64,000 nucleotides of DNA. It comes from Edaphobacter lichenicola (GTDB taxonomy: Bacteria > Acidobacteriota > Terriglobia > Terriglobales > Acidobacteriaceae). The stretch's first letter is position 1, and the number at the start of each line of letters is the position of its first letter. Both the position numbers and the translations under genes were made by a program. The notes under the pieces are model-generated. The model saw nothing but the letters and a program-made list of their open reading frames with translations, had not been told where the DNA came from and searched no databases. The stretch is from NCBI RefSeq assembly GCF_014201315.1, contig NZ_JACHDY010000001.1:992001-1056000 (forward strand), written 5' to 3'. Shown here piece by piece: positions 16,347 to 25,289 of this stretch.

Positions 16347-16874
16347 ATGGTGGAGATTCGAGCGGCGGCGGGTAAAGATGCGGGTGCGATCGCCCAAGTG
16401 CATGTGGCGAGCTGGAGGACGACGTACGCGGGGATTGTGCCGGAGGCTTACCTTGCGAGTTTGAAGGAGGCCGAGCGCGAGGTCTCGTGGCGGGAGTGGT
16501 TGACGCTCGATGTTGACGTGTTCGTTGCGGAGTTGGAGGGGGAGGTGGTGGGGTTCGTCAGCGGAGGGGCGATACGGGAGCCTGTGGAGGGGTTCGATGC
16601 GGAGTTGTTTGCGATCTATCTGCTGCGGGAGGCGCAGAGGCGGGGGATTGGGACGGCTCTTTTGGGGAGGCTGGCTGGGTCGTTGAAGGCTAGAGGGTTC
16701 AGGAGCATGATGGCCTGGGTGCTTGAGGACAATTCTTCGGGTGGGTTCTACTCGCGGTCGGGTGGGGTGCGAGTGGCTTCAAAGGAGATGGACGTGGGTG
16801 GGGTGATGCTGCCTGTGGTGGCTTATGGGTGGAAAGATCTCGAGGCGATTTGGAAAGGTGTTGGTGCAGTTTAG
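16347..16874 (+). CDS. GNAT-family N-acetyltransferase
   Basis: A 175-residue acetyltransferase. It opens MVEIRAAAGKDAGAIAQVHV, followed by the common SWRTTYAGIVPEAYL segment. The acetyl-CoA loop is REAQRRGIGTALLGRLA (RxxGxG/A type), then ARGFRSMMAWVLEDNSSGGF. The substrate cannot be predicted. It is a single gene on the plus strand. Confidence 0.8.
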   Translation: MVEIRAAAGKDAGAIAQVHVASWRTTYAGIVPEAYLASLKEAEREVSWREWLTLDVDVFVAELEGEVVGFVSGGAIREPVEGFDAELFAIYLLREAQRRGIGTALLGRLAGSLKARGFRSMMAWVLEDNSSGGFYSRSGGVRVASKEMDVGGVMLPVVAYGWKDLEAIWKGVGAV

Positions 16875-16958
16875 ACTCAAGGCAACCAAAGTTTCCCATA
16901 ACCCCGTTTTCGAGACTCCGTTTCGACTGGAGGAGAACACCTGTCCTATTAGCCGACT

Positions 16959-17360
16959 TTACGGACAAGTGATGGTGAGAGTCTGATCGATCGAGCAAGT
17001 CTTGGCCCCTGTCTTACCAATTACAGTCGGGGTGGACTGTGCTTTGAAGGCTGTATGCGAGGAAGAAAGGATCGAGAAATTGTGCCCGTCCGCCTGACCG
17101 CTTGCGATAGTTGCAGGTAGGCCTGGGAGAGCACTCAAAGAGTCAATGTATGTGCCACTCGTAGCGTGATACGTAATCTCCGCTTTGCCGATTAGAGTGA
17201 GGTCGTTTTCCGCAGCAGCGTCTCGCGCCGCATTCCGTACCTTTTGGACGGCCGGAAGCAAAAGCGCAATCAGCACAGCTATGATCGCGATCACTACAAG
17301 CAGTTCAATCAAAGTAAATCCCGAGCTCATATCTCGACCAGTGATTTTCGCGGTATCCAT
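16959..17360 (-). CDS. Type IV pilin-like/pseudopilin protein
   Basis: A 133-residue prepilin. The processing site is [22 protein letters not shown], with the conserved Glu at position 5 of the mature protein. [20 protein letters not shown] continues the N-terminal helix. The C-terminal domain is short and has two cysteines near the end. The ATG at 17360 follows AAAGGAG. No pilus or type II secretion gene is nearby, so it is an orphan. Its base composition looks less GC-rich than its neighbours, which may indicate separate acquisition. Confidence 0.8.
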   Translation of the reverse strand: MDTAKITGRDMSSGFTLIELLVVIAIIAVLIALLLPAVQKVRNAARDAAAENDLTLIGKAEITYHATSGTYIDSLSALPGLPATIASGQADGHNFSILSSSHTAFKAQSTPTVIGKTGAKTCSIDQTLTITCP

Positions 17361-17481
17361 TTTGCTCTCCTTTCGCGTGAAACGGTCGACCTGTAGCGCA
17401 TCCGGGCCCATCTTCCTCGCTGGGTTTGTAATTCATTACATTACTTCATTCGAGCGTAGCCATGTGGCGAACGACAACAGC

Positions 17482-17511
17482 AGATTCCTTCGCTGCGCTG
17501 CGGAATGACAA
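17482..17511. repeat. Short REP-like hairpin, family III copy 2
   Basis: ATTCC (17484-17488) and GGAAT (17502-17506) flank a CG-rich loop, followed by GACAACAAA. Similar to 2459-2486. It lies between the msrQ stop and the pseudopilin start. Confidence 0.4.
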
Positions 17512-17540
17512 CAAAAGAACGGGCAACGGCAATGCAGAGG

Positions 17541-18251
17541 CTAGACGGAGCTGGGGCGGGCGGGGATGGGGATGGGCTTTTTTAGGCGCTTCATTGCTGT
17601 GTAGGCTACTCGGGCCAGGAGGAGGAGGGTCAGGATTGCGGTGACCTTCCAGGGGGCGTTGTTGCCTTTTTTAACAAGCCACCAATAGTGGACGACTCCG
17701 GCGATGGCTGCGAGGTAGACGAGGCGGTGGAGACGCTGCCAGTTTTTGCCGCCCATGGCTCGCATGATGAAGGCTGGCGAGGTGCATGCGAGGGCGAGGA
17801 GGAGGAGCCAGGCGAAGAGGCCTACCTGGATGAAGCGGCGCTTGAGGACGTCTTCGACCATGCCGGGCCAGATGAGCTTCCACTGGGTGACTAAGGCGCT
17901 GGGATGTCCGGCGTGGAGGCCCGTGAGGGCGGTGGTGATGTCGTATCCGGAGAAGAGGAAGATGTAGGTGGCGAGATGGAGGGTGGCGTAGAAGAAGGCG
18001 TAGAGGCCGATGAGGCGGCGGAAGCGAATGAGGAAGCCGAGGCTGGTGGCGAGGCGGCGGATGGGCGTGATGGCGAGGGAGGCGAAGAGGGTGTAGAGGG
18101 TCCAGTCGCCGGTGAAGTGGGTGATGTAGTTGACGGGATCGGCGTTGAGGGCGAGGGCGCCGGAGGTGTAGAAGTGCAGGAGCCAGGCGAGGGGGGCGAG
18201 GCAGAGGAGGTGGACTAGGACTTTGAGGAGGATGATGGCGCGCTTGGACAT
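17541..18251 (-). CDS. msrQ: MsrQ, haem-binding membrane subunit of methionine-sulfoxide reductase
   Basis: A 236-residue integral membrane protein with about six transmembrane helices. Haem-ligand histidines are in FFYATLHLATYIF and in QRLHRLVYLAAIAGVVHYWW. MsrQ passes electrons from quinones or flavin to periplasmic MsrP, which repairs oxidised methionines in envelope proteins. In most genomes msrP and msrQ are adjacent in one operon; here a DUF1275 gene on the other strand lies between msrQ and msrP (19293-20282). Confidence 0.88.
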   Translation of the reverse strand: MSKRAIILLKVLVHLLCLAPLAWLLHFYTSGALALNADPVNYITHFTGDWTLYTLFASLAITPIRRLATSLGFLIRFRRLIGLYAFFYATLHLATYIFLFSGYDITTALTGLHAGHPSALVTQWKLIWPGMVEDVLKRRFIQVGLFAWLLLLALACTSPAFIMRAMGGKNWQRLHRLVYLAAIAGVVHYWWLVKKGNNAPWKVTAILTLLLLARVAYTAMKRLKKPIPIPARPSSV

Positions 18252-18383
18252 TGGGCTGGGGTTAGTTTAGCTCGGGTTATTGGAGTTGCCGGGCATGTTG
18301 ATGCCCCCGGGCGAGGATGACCGGGAGATGCGAGGAACGCTGTAGTGAGGGAGAAGCTGCGATGATGGAAGAAGGCGGTGGCG

Positions 18384-19142
18384 ATGCCAGTTCTTTATCT
18401 TCGCAAGTTGACGGGAAGCGAACGCAGCCAGAAGGCCAACCGGCAGCTTGCGCACTTCCTCGCTTTTATCGCGGGAGCGGCAAATGCCGGGGGATATGTG
18501 GCGGTGAAGCAGTATACGTCGCACATGTCCGGGATTGTGTCGGCGATGGCAGATGCTACTGCGGCACAGGATCTCGGGTGGCTGGCGGCGGGAGTAAGTG
18601 CGTTGCTGGCGTTTCTGGCGGGTGCGGCGTGTACTGCAATTCTGGTGAATTGGGGACGGAGACGTTCTTTGAATAGCGAGTATGCGTTGCCGATGATGCT
18701 TGAGGCTGCACTGCTGCTGTGCTTCGGGCTGATGGGCGGGCATCTGGCGAATAGTGGGTGGTTTGCGGTGCCGGCTACGGTGGCGCTGCTCTGTTTCACG
18801 ATGGGGCTGCAGAATGCGATTATCACGAAGATCTCTCAGGCGGAGATACGAACGACGCATGTGACCGGCATGGTGACAGACATTGGGATTGAATTGGGCA
18901 AGGCTTTGTATTGGAATCGGCGAGGCGAGAGTGAGGGGCTTACCGTAGTACGGGCAGATCTCGAGAAGCTGTGGCTGCTGGTGTCGCTGGTCGGATTGTT
19001 CTTTGTCGGCGGCGTGGTGGGGGCGGTTGGATTCCGGCTCGCTGGGTTTGTTGCGACTCTGCCGCTGGCGGTGGTGTTGCTGATGCTGGCGGTGGTTCCG
19101 ATTATGGATGATGTGCGGGAGTGGGGTGCTCGTGCTTCTTAA
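18384..19142 (+). CDS. DUF1275 (YoaK-family) membrane protein
   Basis: A 252-residue polytopic protein. AHFLAFIAGAANAGGYVAVK and TSHMSGIVSAMADAT are the typical N-terminal half, and MGLQNAIITKISQAEIRTTH plus TGMVTDIGIELG the second half. About six to seven membrane segments. Function unknown; some relatives are annotated as possible transporters. The ATG at 18384 has AAGAAGG eight bases upstream; a GTG at 18378 is too close to it. It is inserted on the plus strand between msrQ and msrP. Confidence 0.8.
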   Translation: MPVLYLRKLTGSERSQKANRQLAHFLAFIAGAANAGGYVAVKQYTSHMSGIVSAMADATAAQDLGWLAAGVSALLAFLAGAACTAILVNWGRRRSLNSEYALPMMLEAALLLCFGLMGGHLANSGWFAVPATVALLCFTMGLQNAIITKISQAEIRTTHVTGMVTDIGIELGKALYWNRRGESEGLTVVRADLEKLWLLVSLVGLFFVGGVVGAVGFRLAGFVATLPLAVVLLMLAVVPIMDDVREWGARAS

Positions 19143-19174
19143 CACTCTGTCTTCAGGAATAAGGACTGAGGATG

Positions 19175-19280
19175 TGTCCTGCCGGACGGGCGCCCTGCGC
19201 GGGCGGCGGTCACTTCGTGACTTGTATACCGCTTCGCTTGGTGCTCCCGTTGGTCGCAGGCTAAAGTTCGTGCCGATCCA
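19175..19280 (+). repeat. Stop-adjacent hairpin repeat, family I, locus 4 (single unit)
   Basis: The unit lies between the convergent stops of the DUF1275 gene (19142) and msrP (19293). The second hairpin is CGCCC(TGCGC)GGGCG, a 5-bp stem different from loci 2 and 3 but fully complementary; the third is GTCAC(TTC)GTGAC. It then reads TTGTATACCGCTTCGCTTGG. Confidence 0.85.
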
Positions 19281-19292
19281 CTTCTACGTTGC

Positions 19293-20282
19293 TCAGTAGA
19301 ACTTCTTCAGGTCCATGCCGGCGTAGAGGCTGGCTACCTGGTCGCCGTAGCCGTTGAACATCTGTGTGGGGATGTTGCGGGGGAAGGTGCTGGAGTCGAG
19401 GCGGCGCTCGTGGGCCTGGGACCAGCGGGCGTTGTCGTAGTTGGGATTGACGTTGGAGTAGAAGCCGTACTCGCGGCCGTCGGCTACGTTCCAGGTGGTC
19501 GCAGGCTCTTTGTCGGTGAAGTGGAAGCGGACGATGGCCTTGGCGGATTTGTAGCCGTACTTCCAGGGGACGATGACGCGGACGGGAGCGCCGTTCTGGT
19601 TGGGCAGCACCTGGCCGTAGCAACCGAAGGTGAGCAGGGTGAGGGGGTTCATGGCCTCGTCCATGCGGAGGCCTTCGCGATAGGGCCAGTCGTAGCCGGA
19701 GGGCTCGTCGGGCATGACCTTCTTATTGTTGTAGGAGAAGAACTGAACGTACTTGGCGCTGGGGAGGGGCTGGCAGAAGTTGATGAACTCGGAGAGGGAG
19801 TAGCCGTCCCAGGGGATGATCATGGACCAGGCTTCAACGCAGCGGTGGCGATAGACGCGCGACTCGAGAGGGCGGTAGTGGATGAGGTCGTCGATGTTGA
19901 TGGTCTGGGGCTTTTTGACCATGCCGGTGATCTGGATGGGCCAGGGGCGGGTTTGGAGGCGGTAGGCTTCGTGGGAGGGGTCGGACTTGTCGGTGCCGTA
20001 CTCGTAGAAATTGTTGTAGGTGGAGGCCTTGGCGAGGGGGGTTTGGGGGTCGTCGAGGGTGTACTTGCTGGGGATGGTTTTGAGTTGCTCGGCTGCGAAC
20101 ACAGAGGTTGGCGGATCGATGAGAGAGGGGATAGTGCGGGCGGCGAGGGCGGCGGCGCCGAGGGTGGCGGCGGAGGTGAGGAAGCGGCGGCGGGTTTGTT
20201 GATGCTGCTCGAAGACGGGCTGCGGGGTGATCTCGGAGGAGCGGATGGTGGCTTCGAGGCTGGGCGATTTGCGGATAAGCAT
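19293..20282 (-). CDS. msrP: MsrP, periplasmic molybdenum methionine-sulfoxide reductase
   Basis: A 329-residue sulfite-oxidase-fold enzyme. The Tat signal is QQTRRRFLTSAATLGAAALA (about residues 28-50). The molybdenum ligand Cys is in YRHRCVEAWSMIIPWDGYSL. GAPVRVIVPWKYGYKSAKAI and the C-terminal RWSQAHERRLD, NIPTQMFNGYGDQVA are typical. It reduces Met-sulfoxide in exported proteins with electrons from MsrQ. Its upstream region is shared with the divergent large PIG-L gene. msrQ lies 1 kb downstream beyond an opposing gene. Confidence 0.92.
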   Translation of the reverse strand: MLIRKSPSLEATIRSSEITPQPVFEQHQQTRRRFLTSAATLGAAALAARTIPSLIDPPTSVFAAEQLKTIPSKYTLDDPQTPLAKASTYNNFYEYGTDKSDPSHEAYRLQTRPWPIQITGMVKKPQTINIDDLIHYRPLESRVYRHRCVEAWSMIIPWDGYSLSEFINFCQPLPSAKYVQFFSYNNKKVMPDEPSGYDWPYREGLRMDEAMNPLTLLTFGCYGQVLPNQNGAPVRVIVPWKYGYKSAKAIVRFHFTDKEPATTWNVADGREYGFYSNVNPNYDNARWSQAHERRLDSSTFPRNIPTQMFNGYGDQVASLYAGMDLKKFY

Positions 20283-20453
20283 GGTGTTGATTGCCTCGGT
20301 TACAGATTACTGCCACTAGATTGGACTCGGAATGGGGCTGGCGGTTACAGGCGCTGGTGATAGTACGGTTGGGGTGGGGCGGTGGATGGTGGGTTTTCTG
20401 GCGTGAGCTTCTGGCGTGATTTGGGGTGGGTGGGTGTGAGAGATTAGAAAGCA

Positions 20454-23312
20454 ATGACTTCCATGCGGGTTGTTGCGGGTCTGGCTGCGGTTTCGGTGAT
20501 GGCGCTGGTGGTGGCGGGCGGGGTTTTGAGCTGCCAGGAGCTGCGGGATGCGGCGCGGCAGGATAAAGCGAATCTGGCCGCGGAGCAGGTACGGTCGGCG
20601 GTTGGAGTGCGGGGGATCGCGGCCAATGAGGGGTCGACGGCGCTGTGGCAGAGTTTGGTGAAGCTGCGGACGCGGGCGAGTCTGATGATGATTGTGGCGC
20701 ATCCGGATGATGAGGATGGCGGGATGCTGACGTATGAGGCGCGGGGGCAGGGCGCGCATGTGGCGATGCTGACGCTGACTCGGGGGGAGGGTGGGCAGAA
20801 CTTGATGTCGGCGGACTTCGATGATGCGCTGGGGTTGGTGCGGACACAGGAGCTGCTGGCGGCGGGGCGATATATGGGGATCGACCAGATGTGGGGGACG
20901 CAGGTGGACTTCGGGTTTTCGAAGACGAAGGAGGAGGCGTTCGAGAACTGGGGGCATGATCGCGTGCTGTATGACGCGGTGCGGGCGGTGAGGCTGTATC
21001 GGCCGCTGGTGGTGACGGCGGTGTTTCTTGGCGGGATCACGGATGGACATGGGCAGCACCAGGTGTCGGGCGAGATGGCGCAGGAGGTGTTCGATGCGGC
21101 GGGTGATCCGAAGGTGTTTCCGGATCAGATTGCGGCAGGGTTGATGCCGTGGAGTCCGCTGAAGGTCTATGGGAGGGTACCGTTTTTTTCGGTGACGTCG
21201 AAGGGGATGTATGACTATGCGACGGGAAAGTATGCTCCTGCACGGTTCTATAACTATGTGACGAAGGAGTGGACGACGGAGTCTCCGAAGGCGAATGTGA
21301 CGGTGCCGGAGGGAGACTATAGCCCGGTGCTGGGGATGACTTACTTGCAGTTTGCCCGGATGGGGCTGGGGCTCCAGAAGTCGCAGAATGGCGGGATGGG
21401 TATACCGGCGGCGGGGCGGTTCGATGTGGGGTATCACCGGTATGGGGCTCGGCTGCAGGATGGCGCGCAGCCTGGTGAGGAGGAGAAGGGATTCTTTGAT
21501 GGGGTGGATACTTCGCTGGTGGGGATGAGTTCGCTTGCTCCTGGGGAGACTAGTTTTTTGAAGCAGGATCTGGCTAAGATCGATGGGTTGGTGGGGCAGG
21601 CTGTGGGGGTTTATAAGATCGCTGCGCCGGAGAAGACGGCTCCGTTTTTGCGGGATGGGTTGCGCGCGACTGATGAGCTGATTGCGAAGGTGGAGGCTAG
21701 CGGGCTGACGGCTCGGGAGAAGTACGATCTGCTGCATGAGCTGCGGGTGAAACGGATGCAGTTCAACGATGCGATTGTGCAGGCGCTGGGGATTAGTCTG
21801 CGGGCGCAGGTTACGGGGAAGGCGGAGACGGGGCCGTTCGCGCGGTTTAGCGATGGCGCGGAGACGTTTGTGACGGCGGTGCCGGGGCAGAGCTTTGGCG
21901 TGAAGACGCTGGTGGCGAATGGAAGCAAGGTGAAGCTCGTCGAGAAAGATGTGACGCTTGTCTCGAGCTCCGGACAGACATATCAGATGACCCCGATAGC
22001 AACCGACGGAAAAGATGCGCCTGACGTAACAATTCAAAATGATGCCCATGAGAATTTGTTTCAGGTGAAGCTGCCGGAGGATGCGAAGGTGACGCGGCCT
22101 CCGTTTACTCGGCCGGGGATTGAACAGGCTTACTACGATGTGGCGGATCCGGCGATGCGGAATGCTTCGCTTCCCTTGCCTGCTCTGACGGCGTGGGTGA
22201 CGTTGGACTACGACGGCGTGGAGGTGAAGCTGGGGCAGGAGGTGCAGACGCTGCATCGGGTGACGGGGCTGGGGACGGTGTATGAGCCGCTGGTGGTGGC
22301 TCCGGCTATTTCGGTGGCGGTATCGCCTTCGGCGGGTGTGGTGCCGCTGACGGAGAAGACGCTGATGGTGACGGCGAAGGTGAAGAGCAATGTGAAGGGT
22401 GCGGCGACGGGGACGGTGAAGCTGGAGTTGCCTGCTGGGTGGACGGCTGCGCCGGAGACGGCGGAGTTTTCGCTGGGGAAGGATGGGGATTCGGTGGATG
22501 TGCCGTTTGTGGTGACTCCGGGAAAGATGGCGGAGACGGCTTATACGATGACGGCGGTTGCGAGTTATGAGGGCAAAGAGTATCGCGAGGGGTACAAGAC
22601 GGTTGGGTATGCGGGTTTGCTGCCGGCGAATCTTTATCGGCCGGCGACGTATCGGGCGCGCGGGGCGGATGTCAAAGTGGCTCCGGGGTTGAAGGTGGGG
22701 TATCTGCCGGGGACCGGGGATGAGGTGCAGGCTTCGCTTGAGAATCTTGGCGTGCACTCTACGACTCTGACGATGGGAGATATTGCCGGCGGGAGGTTGA
22801 GTGGTTACGACGTGGTGGTGTTGGGGGTGAGGGCTTATGCGGCGCATCCTGGGCTGGCCGCGGCGAATGGACAGCTGCTGCAGTATGCGAAGAACGGCGG
22901 CGTGGTGATTGTGCAGTATAACCTGGGGAACTTTGACTATGGTCCGTACTCATACTCGCTGGGGAGCGCGGAGAAGGTGGTGGACGAGAAGGCGCCGGTG
23001 CGGCTGCTCGTGCCGGAGAGCCCGGTGCTGAGCTGGCCGAACAGGATTACGGAGCGGGACTTCGATGGATGGGTGGAGGAGCGCGGGCACGGCTTTATGG
23101 AGACGTGGGACTTGCAGTATGTCGCTCCGCTGGAGACGCATGATCCGGGACAGGATCCGCAGAGGGGTGGGCTGCTGGTGGCAAAGACGGGTAAGGGCGC
23201 TTATGTGTATGTGGCGCTGGCGCTGTATCGCGAGCTGCCGGAGGGAGTGCCGGGAGCGTATCGGCTGTTTGCGAATCTGTTGAGTTTGGGGAAGGATGCG
23301 GTGGCAAAGTAG
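20454..23312 (+). CDS. Large exported PIG-L-family deacetylase-like protein
   Basis: A 952-residue protein. The N-terminus has a signal or lipoprotein-like segment ending AGGVLSC (residue 27). The PIG-L domain follows: MMIVAHPDDEDGGMLTYEA (residues 78-96), LTRGEGGQN, and the second zinc motif in DGHGQHQVSGEM. The rest is beta-rich, with NEW2/Ig-like segments such as VKLELPAGWTAAPETAEFSL, and a C-terminal alpha/beta part (YDVVVLGVRAYAAHP, KNGGVVIVQYNLGNF) resembling a glutamine-amidotransferase-like fold. Short PIG-L enzymes are about 240 residues; this long architecture is common in Acidobacteria and Bacteroidetes but uncharacterised. It is divergent from msrP. Confidence 0.8.
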   Translation: MTSMRVVAGLAAVSVMALVVAGGVLSCQELRDAARQDKANLAAEQVRSAVGVRGIAANEGSTALWQSLVKLRTRASLMMIVAHPDDEDGGMLTYEARGQGAHVAMLTLTRGEGGQNLMSADFDDALGLVRTQELLAAGRYMGIDQMWGTQVDFGFSKTKEEAFENWGHDRVLYDAVRAVRLYRPLVVTAVFLGGITDGHGQHQVSGEMAQEVFDAAGDPKVFPDQIAAGLMPWSPLKVYGRVPFFSVTSKGMYDYATGKYAPARFYNYVTKEWTTESPKANVTVPEGDYSPVLGMTYLQFARMGLGLQKSQNGGMGIPAAGRFDVGYHRYGARLQDGAQPGEEEKGFFDGVDTSLVGMSSLAPGETSFLKQDLAKIDGLVGQAVGVYKIAAPEKTAPFLRDGLRATDELIAKVEASGLTAREKYDLLHELRVKRMQFNDAIVQALGISLRAQVTGKAETGPFARFSDGAETFVTAVPGQSFGVKTLVANGSKVKLVEKDVTLVSSSGQTYQMTPIATDGKDAPDVTIQNDAHENLFQVKLPEDAKVTRPPFTRPGIEQAYYDVADPAMRNASLPLPALTAWVTLDYDGVEVKLGQEVQTLHRVTGLGTVYEPLVVAPAISVAVSPSAGVVPLTEKTLMVTAKVKSNVKGAATGTVKLELPAGWTAAPETAEFSLGKDGDSVDVPFVVTPGKMAETAYTMTAVASYEGKEYREGYKTVGYAGLLPANLYRPATYRARGADVKVAPGLKVGYLPGTGDEVQASLENLGVHSTTLTMGDIAGGRLSGYDVVVLGVRAYAAHPGLAAANGQLLQYAKNGGVVIVQYNLGNFDYGPYSYSLGSAEKVVDEKAPVRLLVPESPVLSWPNRITERDFDGWVEERGHGFMETWDLQYVAPLETHDPGQDPQRGGLLVAKTGKGAYVYVALALYRELPEGVPGAYRLFANLLSLGKDAVAK

Positions 23313-23362
23313 GTCAGTTGGCCACGAGACAGAAGCGGGCTGGTTGGGAGACACTGGACGAC

Positions 23363-24130
23363 ATGATGACTGGAGAGAGAGAAAGCCAACTGATTGAGGC
23401 TGCGGATCTGCTGCTGGATGCGCGTAGGACGGGTGTGCCGATCGAGGATCTGCCGGAGGCTTTGCAGCCGAAGGATATGACTGAGGCTTATGCGCTGCAG
23501 GATCATATCGCAGAGGCGTATGGCGCGATTGGCGGGTGGAAGATCGGGGCTCCGAGTGCGGAGGCCGAACCGTTGTTTGCGCCGATGCCGCGGGCGTGGA
23601 TGGCGGGGGATGGCGCGGTGGTTGGCGAGGTGCGGAGATATCGCGGACTGGAGTCGGAGATTGCTTTTTTGATGGGCGAGGATCTGCCGGGGCGGGCTAC
23701 GCCGTACTCACGGGAGGAGGTCGTCGCTGCTATTGCGAGCTGCCATCCGGCTATCGAGGTGATTGAGAGTGGCCTGCTGGATCCGTTGAAGGCGGCGCGG
23801 ATGTCGATGCTCGGCGATCTGCAGATGCATGGTGGGTTTGTGTATGGGCCGGCCGTGGCGGAGTGGAAGAAGATCGACTTCAAGACCGAGCATGTGGTGA
23901 TCGCGGTCGATGGTGCGGTGAGGGTGGAGCGGACGGGATCGAATACTTCGGGAGACTTGATGCGGCTGCTGCCGTGGCTGGCGAACGAGGGCGCTGCGAG
24001 GACTGGTGGATTGAAGGCTGGACAGTGGGTGACGACGGGGAGTTGGACCGGGGTGACTGCGGCTAATTCGGGGTCTGTTGCAGATGTGAAGTTTTCTTCC
24101 GCGGGTGAGGTTCATCTGCGGTTTGAGTAG
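23363..24130 (+). CDS. FAH/2-keto-4-pentenoate-hydratase-fold protein
   Basis: About 255 residues of the MhpD/FAH-like fold. Seen: YALQDHIAEAYGAIGGWKIG, ESEIAFLMGEDLPGR (acidic metal ligands), AIEVIESGLLD, and the C-terminal LKAGQWVTTGSWTG. Family members hydrate 2-hydroxypentadienoates or decarboxylate related acids in aromatic meta-cleavage pathways. No other meta-cleavage genes are near, so the substrate is open. ATG at 23363 is used; a TTG at 23318 would add 15 residues. A family I repeat begins on the base after its stop codon. Confidence 0.75.
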   Translation: MMTGERESQLIEAADLLLDARRTGVPIEDLPEALQPKDMTEAYALQDHIAEAYGAIGGWKIGAPSAEAEPLFAPMPRAWMAGDGAVVGEVRRYRGLESEIAFLMGEDLPGRATPYSREEVVAAIASCHPAIEVIESGLLDPLKAARMSMLGDLQMHGGFVYGPAVAEWKKIDFKTEHVVIAVDGAVRVERTGSNTSGDLMRLLPWLANEGAARTGGLKAGQWVTTGSWTGVTAANSGSVADVKFSSAGEVHLRFE

Positions 24131-24325
24131 GTCCTGCCGGACGGGCGCCCTGCGCGGGCAGCGGTCACTTCGTGACTTGTATACCGCTTCGCGTGGTGCT
24201 CCCGTTGGTCGCAGGCTGAAGTTCGTGCCGACCAACGGGAGGACTGTGGGTGTTCGTCCTGCCGAGACCGGTATACGCGTCACGAAGTGACCGCTCTCCG
24301 CGCAGGGCGCCCGTCCGGCAGGACC
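24131..24325. repeat. Stop-adjacent hairpin repeat, family I, locus 5 (near-perfect inverted pair)
   Basis: A 195-bp pair of head-to-head units between two convergent genes. The outer 47 bp of each arm match with two mismatches, starting GGTCCTGCCGGACGGGC. The left edge touches the stop codon of the hydratase-like gene; the right edge is 7 bp from the stop of the amidinotransferase-fold gene. Both units keep GTCAC(TTC)GTGAC. Confidence 0.9.
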
Positions 24326-24332
24326 TATCAGC

Positions 24333-25208
24333 CTAAAGTGCGGCGTGGCTCAACTTCATGACCAGGCATTTTGCGGCGCCACCAGCTTTGAGGAACTCGG
24401 TGAGCGTGACTTCGATGACGTCGAAGCCGCGGGACTCGAGTTGGCTGCGTAGATCACTGCTGATGTTGTTCAGGATGATCGTGCGATCGACGTTGATGGC
24501 GTTGCAGGCGAAGCAGACGGCATCCGACTCGGCGACGATGATTCTTTTTTCGAGTGGGTAGAAGGCTTCGATCTTGTCGAGAGAGGCTCGGTCGAAGGCC
24601 TCCGGGAAGTACATGACGTAGCCGCCTTCGAGGGGAGCGAAGCAGGTGTCGAGGTGGTAGAAGCGCGGGTCGATGAGGTGGAGTGAGGTGACCTCGATGC
24701 CCCAGATCTTGCGGAGCGCTTGATGGCTGGAGGGGACGGTGCGTGGGCCGTAACCGACAAAGAGACGGGTGCCGTCGGTGGAGAAGAGGGCGTCGCCTTC
24801 GCCTTCAAAGGGCGTGGCGCGGGGGGTGTCCATGACCTTGTAACCGGCTTGTTCGAACCAGCGGCGGAAGTGTGGCTCTTCGCCCTGGCGCTCGGGATGG
24901 AAGAAGCTGCTGATGGCGACGGTGCCGTTGCGCTCGAGGCCGGCGTTGGCGGTGAAGACCATGTCGGGGGAGCCGGGTTGGGGTTCGACGAGCTGGACGT
25001 CGGCGATGGTGCTGACGGCTTCGTAGAGACGCTGCCACTGTTCGGCTGCGCGGGTGCGCGAGGAGGCGTGGACGTTGCCGGCCATCCAGGGGTTTATGAC
25101 GTAGTTGACGTCGTAGAGCCTGGGGGGACACATGAGGAAGGTCGCTGAGGTGGAAGGAATCGTGGCCAGGATTGCCGGGTTGGTGATATCGATGGGCTGC
25201 GTACTCAT
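24333..25208 (-). CDS. Arginine-deiminase-fold hydrolase (DDAH/amidinotransferase family)
   Basis: A 291-residue pentein-fold protein. Substrate-guanidinium residues are in GSPDMVFTANAGLE, then FEGEGDALF, the catalytic His in FYHLDTCFAPLEGG, and the nucleophilic Cys in KAGGAAKCLVMKL near the C-terminus. Members include dimethylargininase, arginine deiminase-like hydrolases and glycine amidinotransferase. The size and FEGEGDAL motif favour a DDAH or arginine-dihydrolase-type enzyme over ADI of the arc operon. It stands alone; both ends are bounded by family I repeats. Confidence 0.8.
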   Translation of the reverse strand: MSTQPIDITNPAILATIPSTSATFLMCPPRLYDVNYVINPWMAGNVHASSRTRAAEQWQRLYEAVSTIADVQLVEPQPGSPDMVFTANAGLERNGTVAISSFFHPERQGEEPHFRRWFEQAGYKVMDTPRATPFEGEGDALFSTDGTRLFVGYGPRTVPSSHQALRKIWGIEVTSLHLIDPRFYHLDTCFAPLEGGYVMYFPEAFDRASLDKIEAFYPLEKRIIVAESDAVCFACNAINVDRTIILNNISSDLRSQLESRGFDVIEVTLTEFLKAGGAAKCLVMKLSHAAL

Positions 25209-25289
25209 GGTTCAAGCATGGAGGAGCGCGAAAGGCGCGTCAATGCTAATGATTATGCATTTGTAACGGATATTTATACATAAAGGATT

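Noticed and set aside
20316-22847. 843-codon open frame on the minus strand
   Set aside because: It is antisense to the large PIG-L gene. Its product is dominated by Arg, His, Pro and Leu, as expected from a high-GC shadow frame, with no domain or start signal.
24131-24325. Inverted pair as an insertion sequence
   Set aside because: It has strong inverted ends but is too short for a transposase and shows no obvious target duplication; kept as a repeat only.
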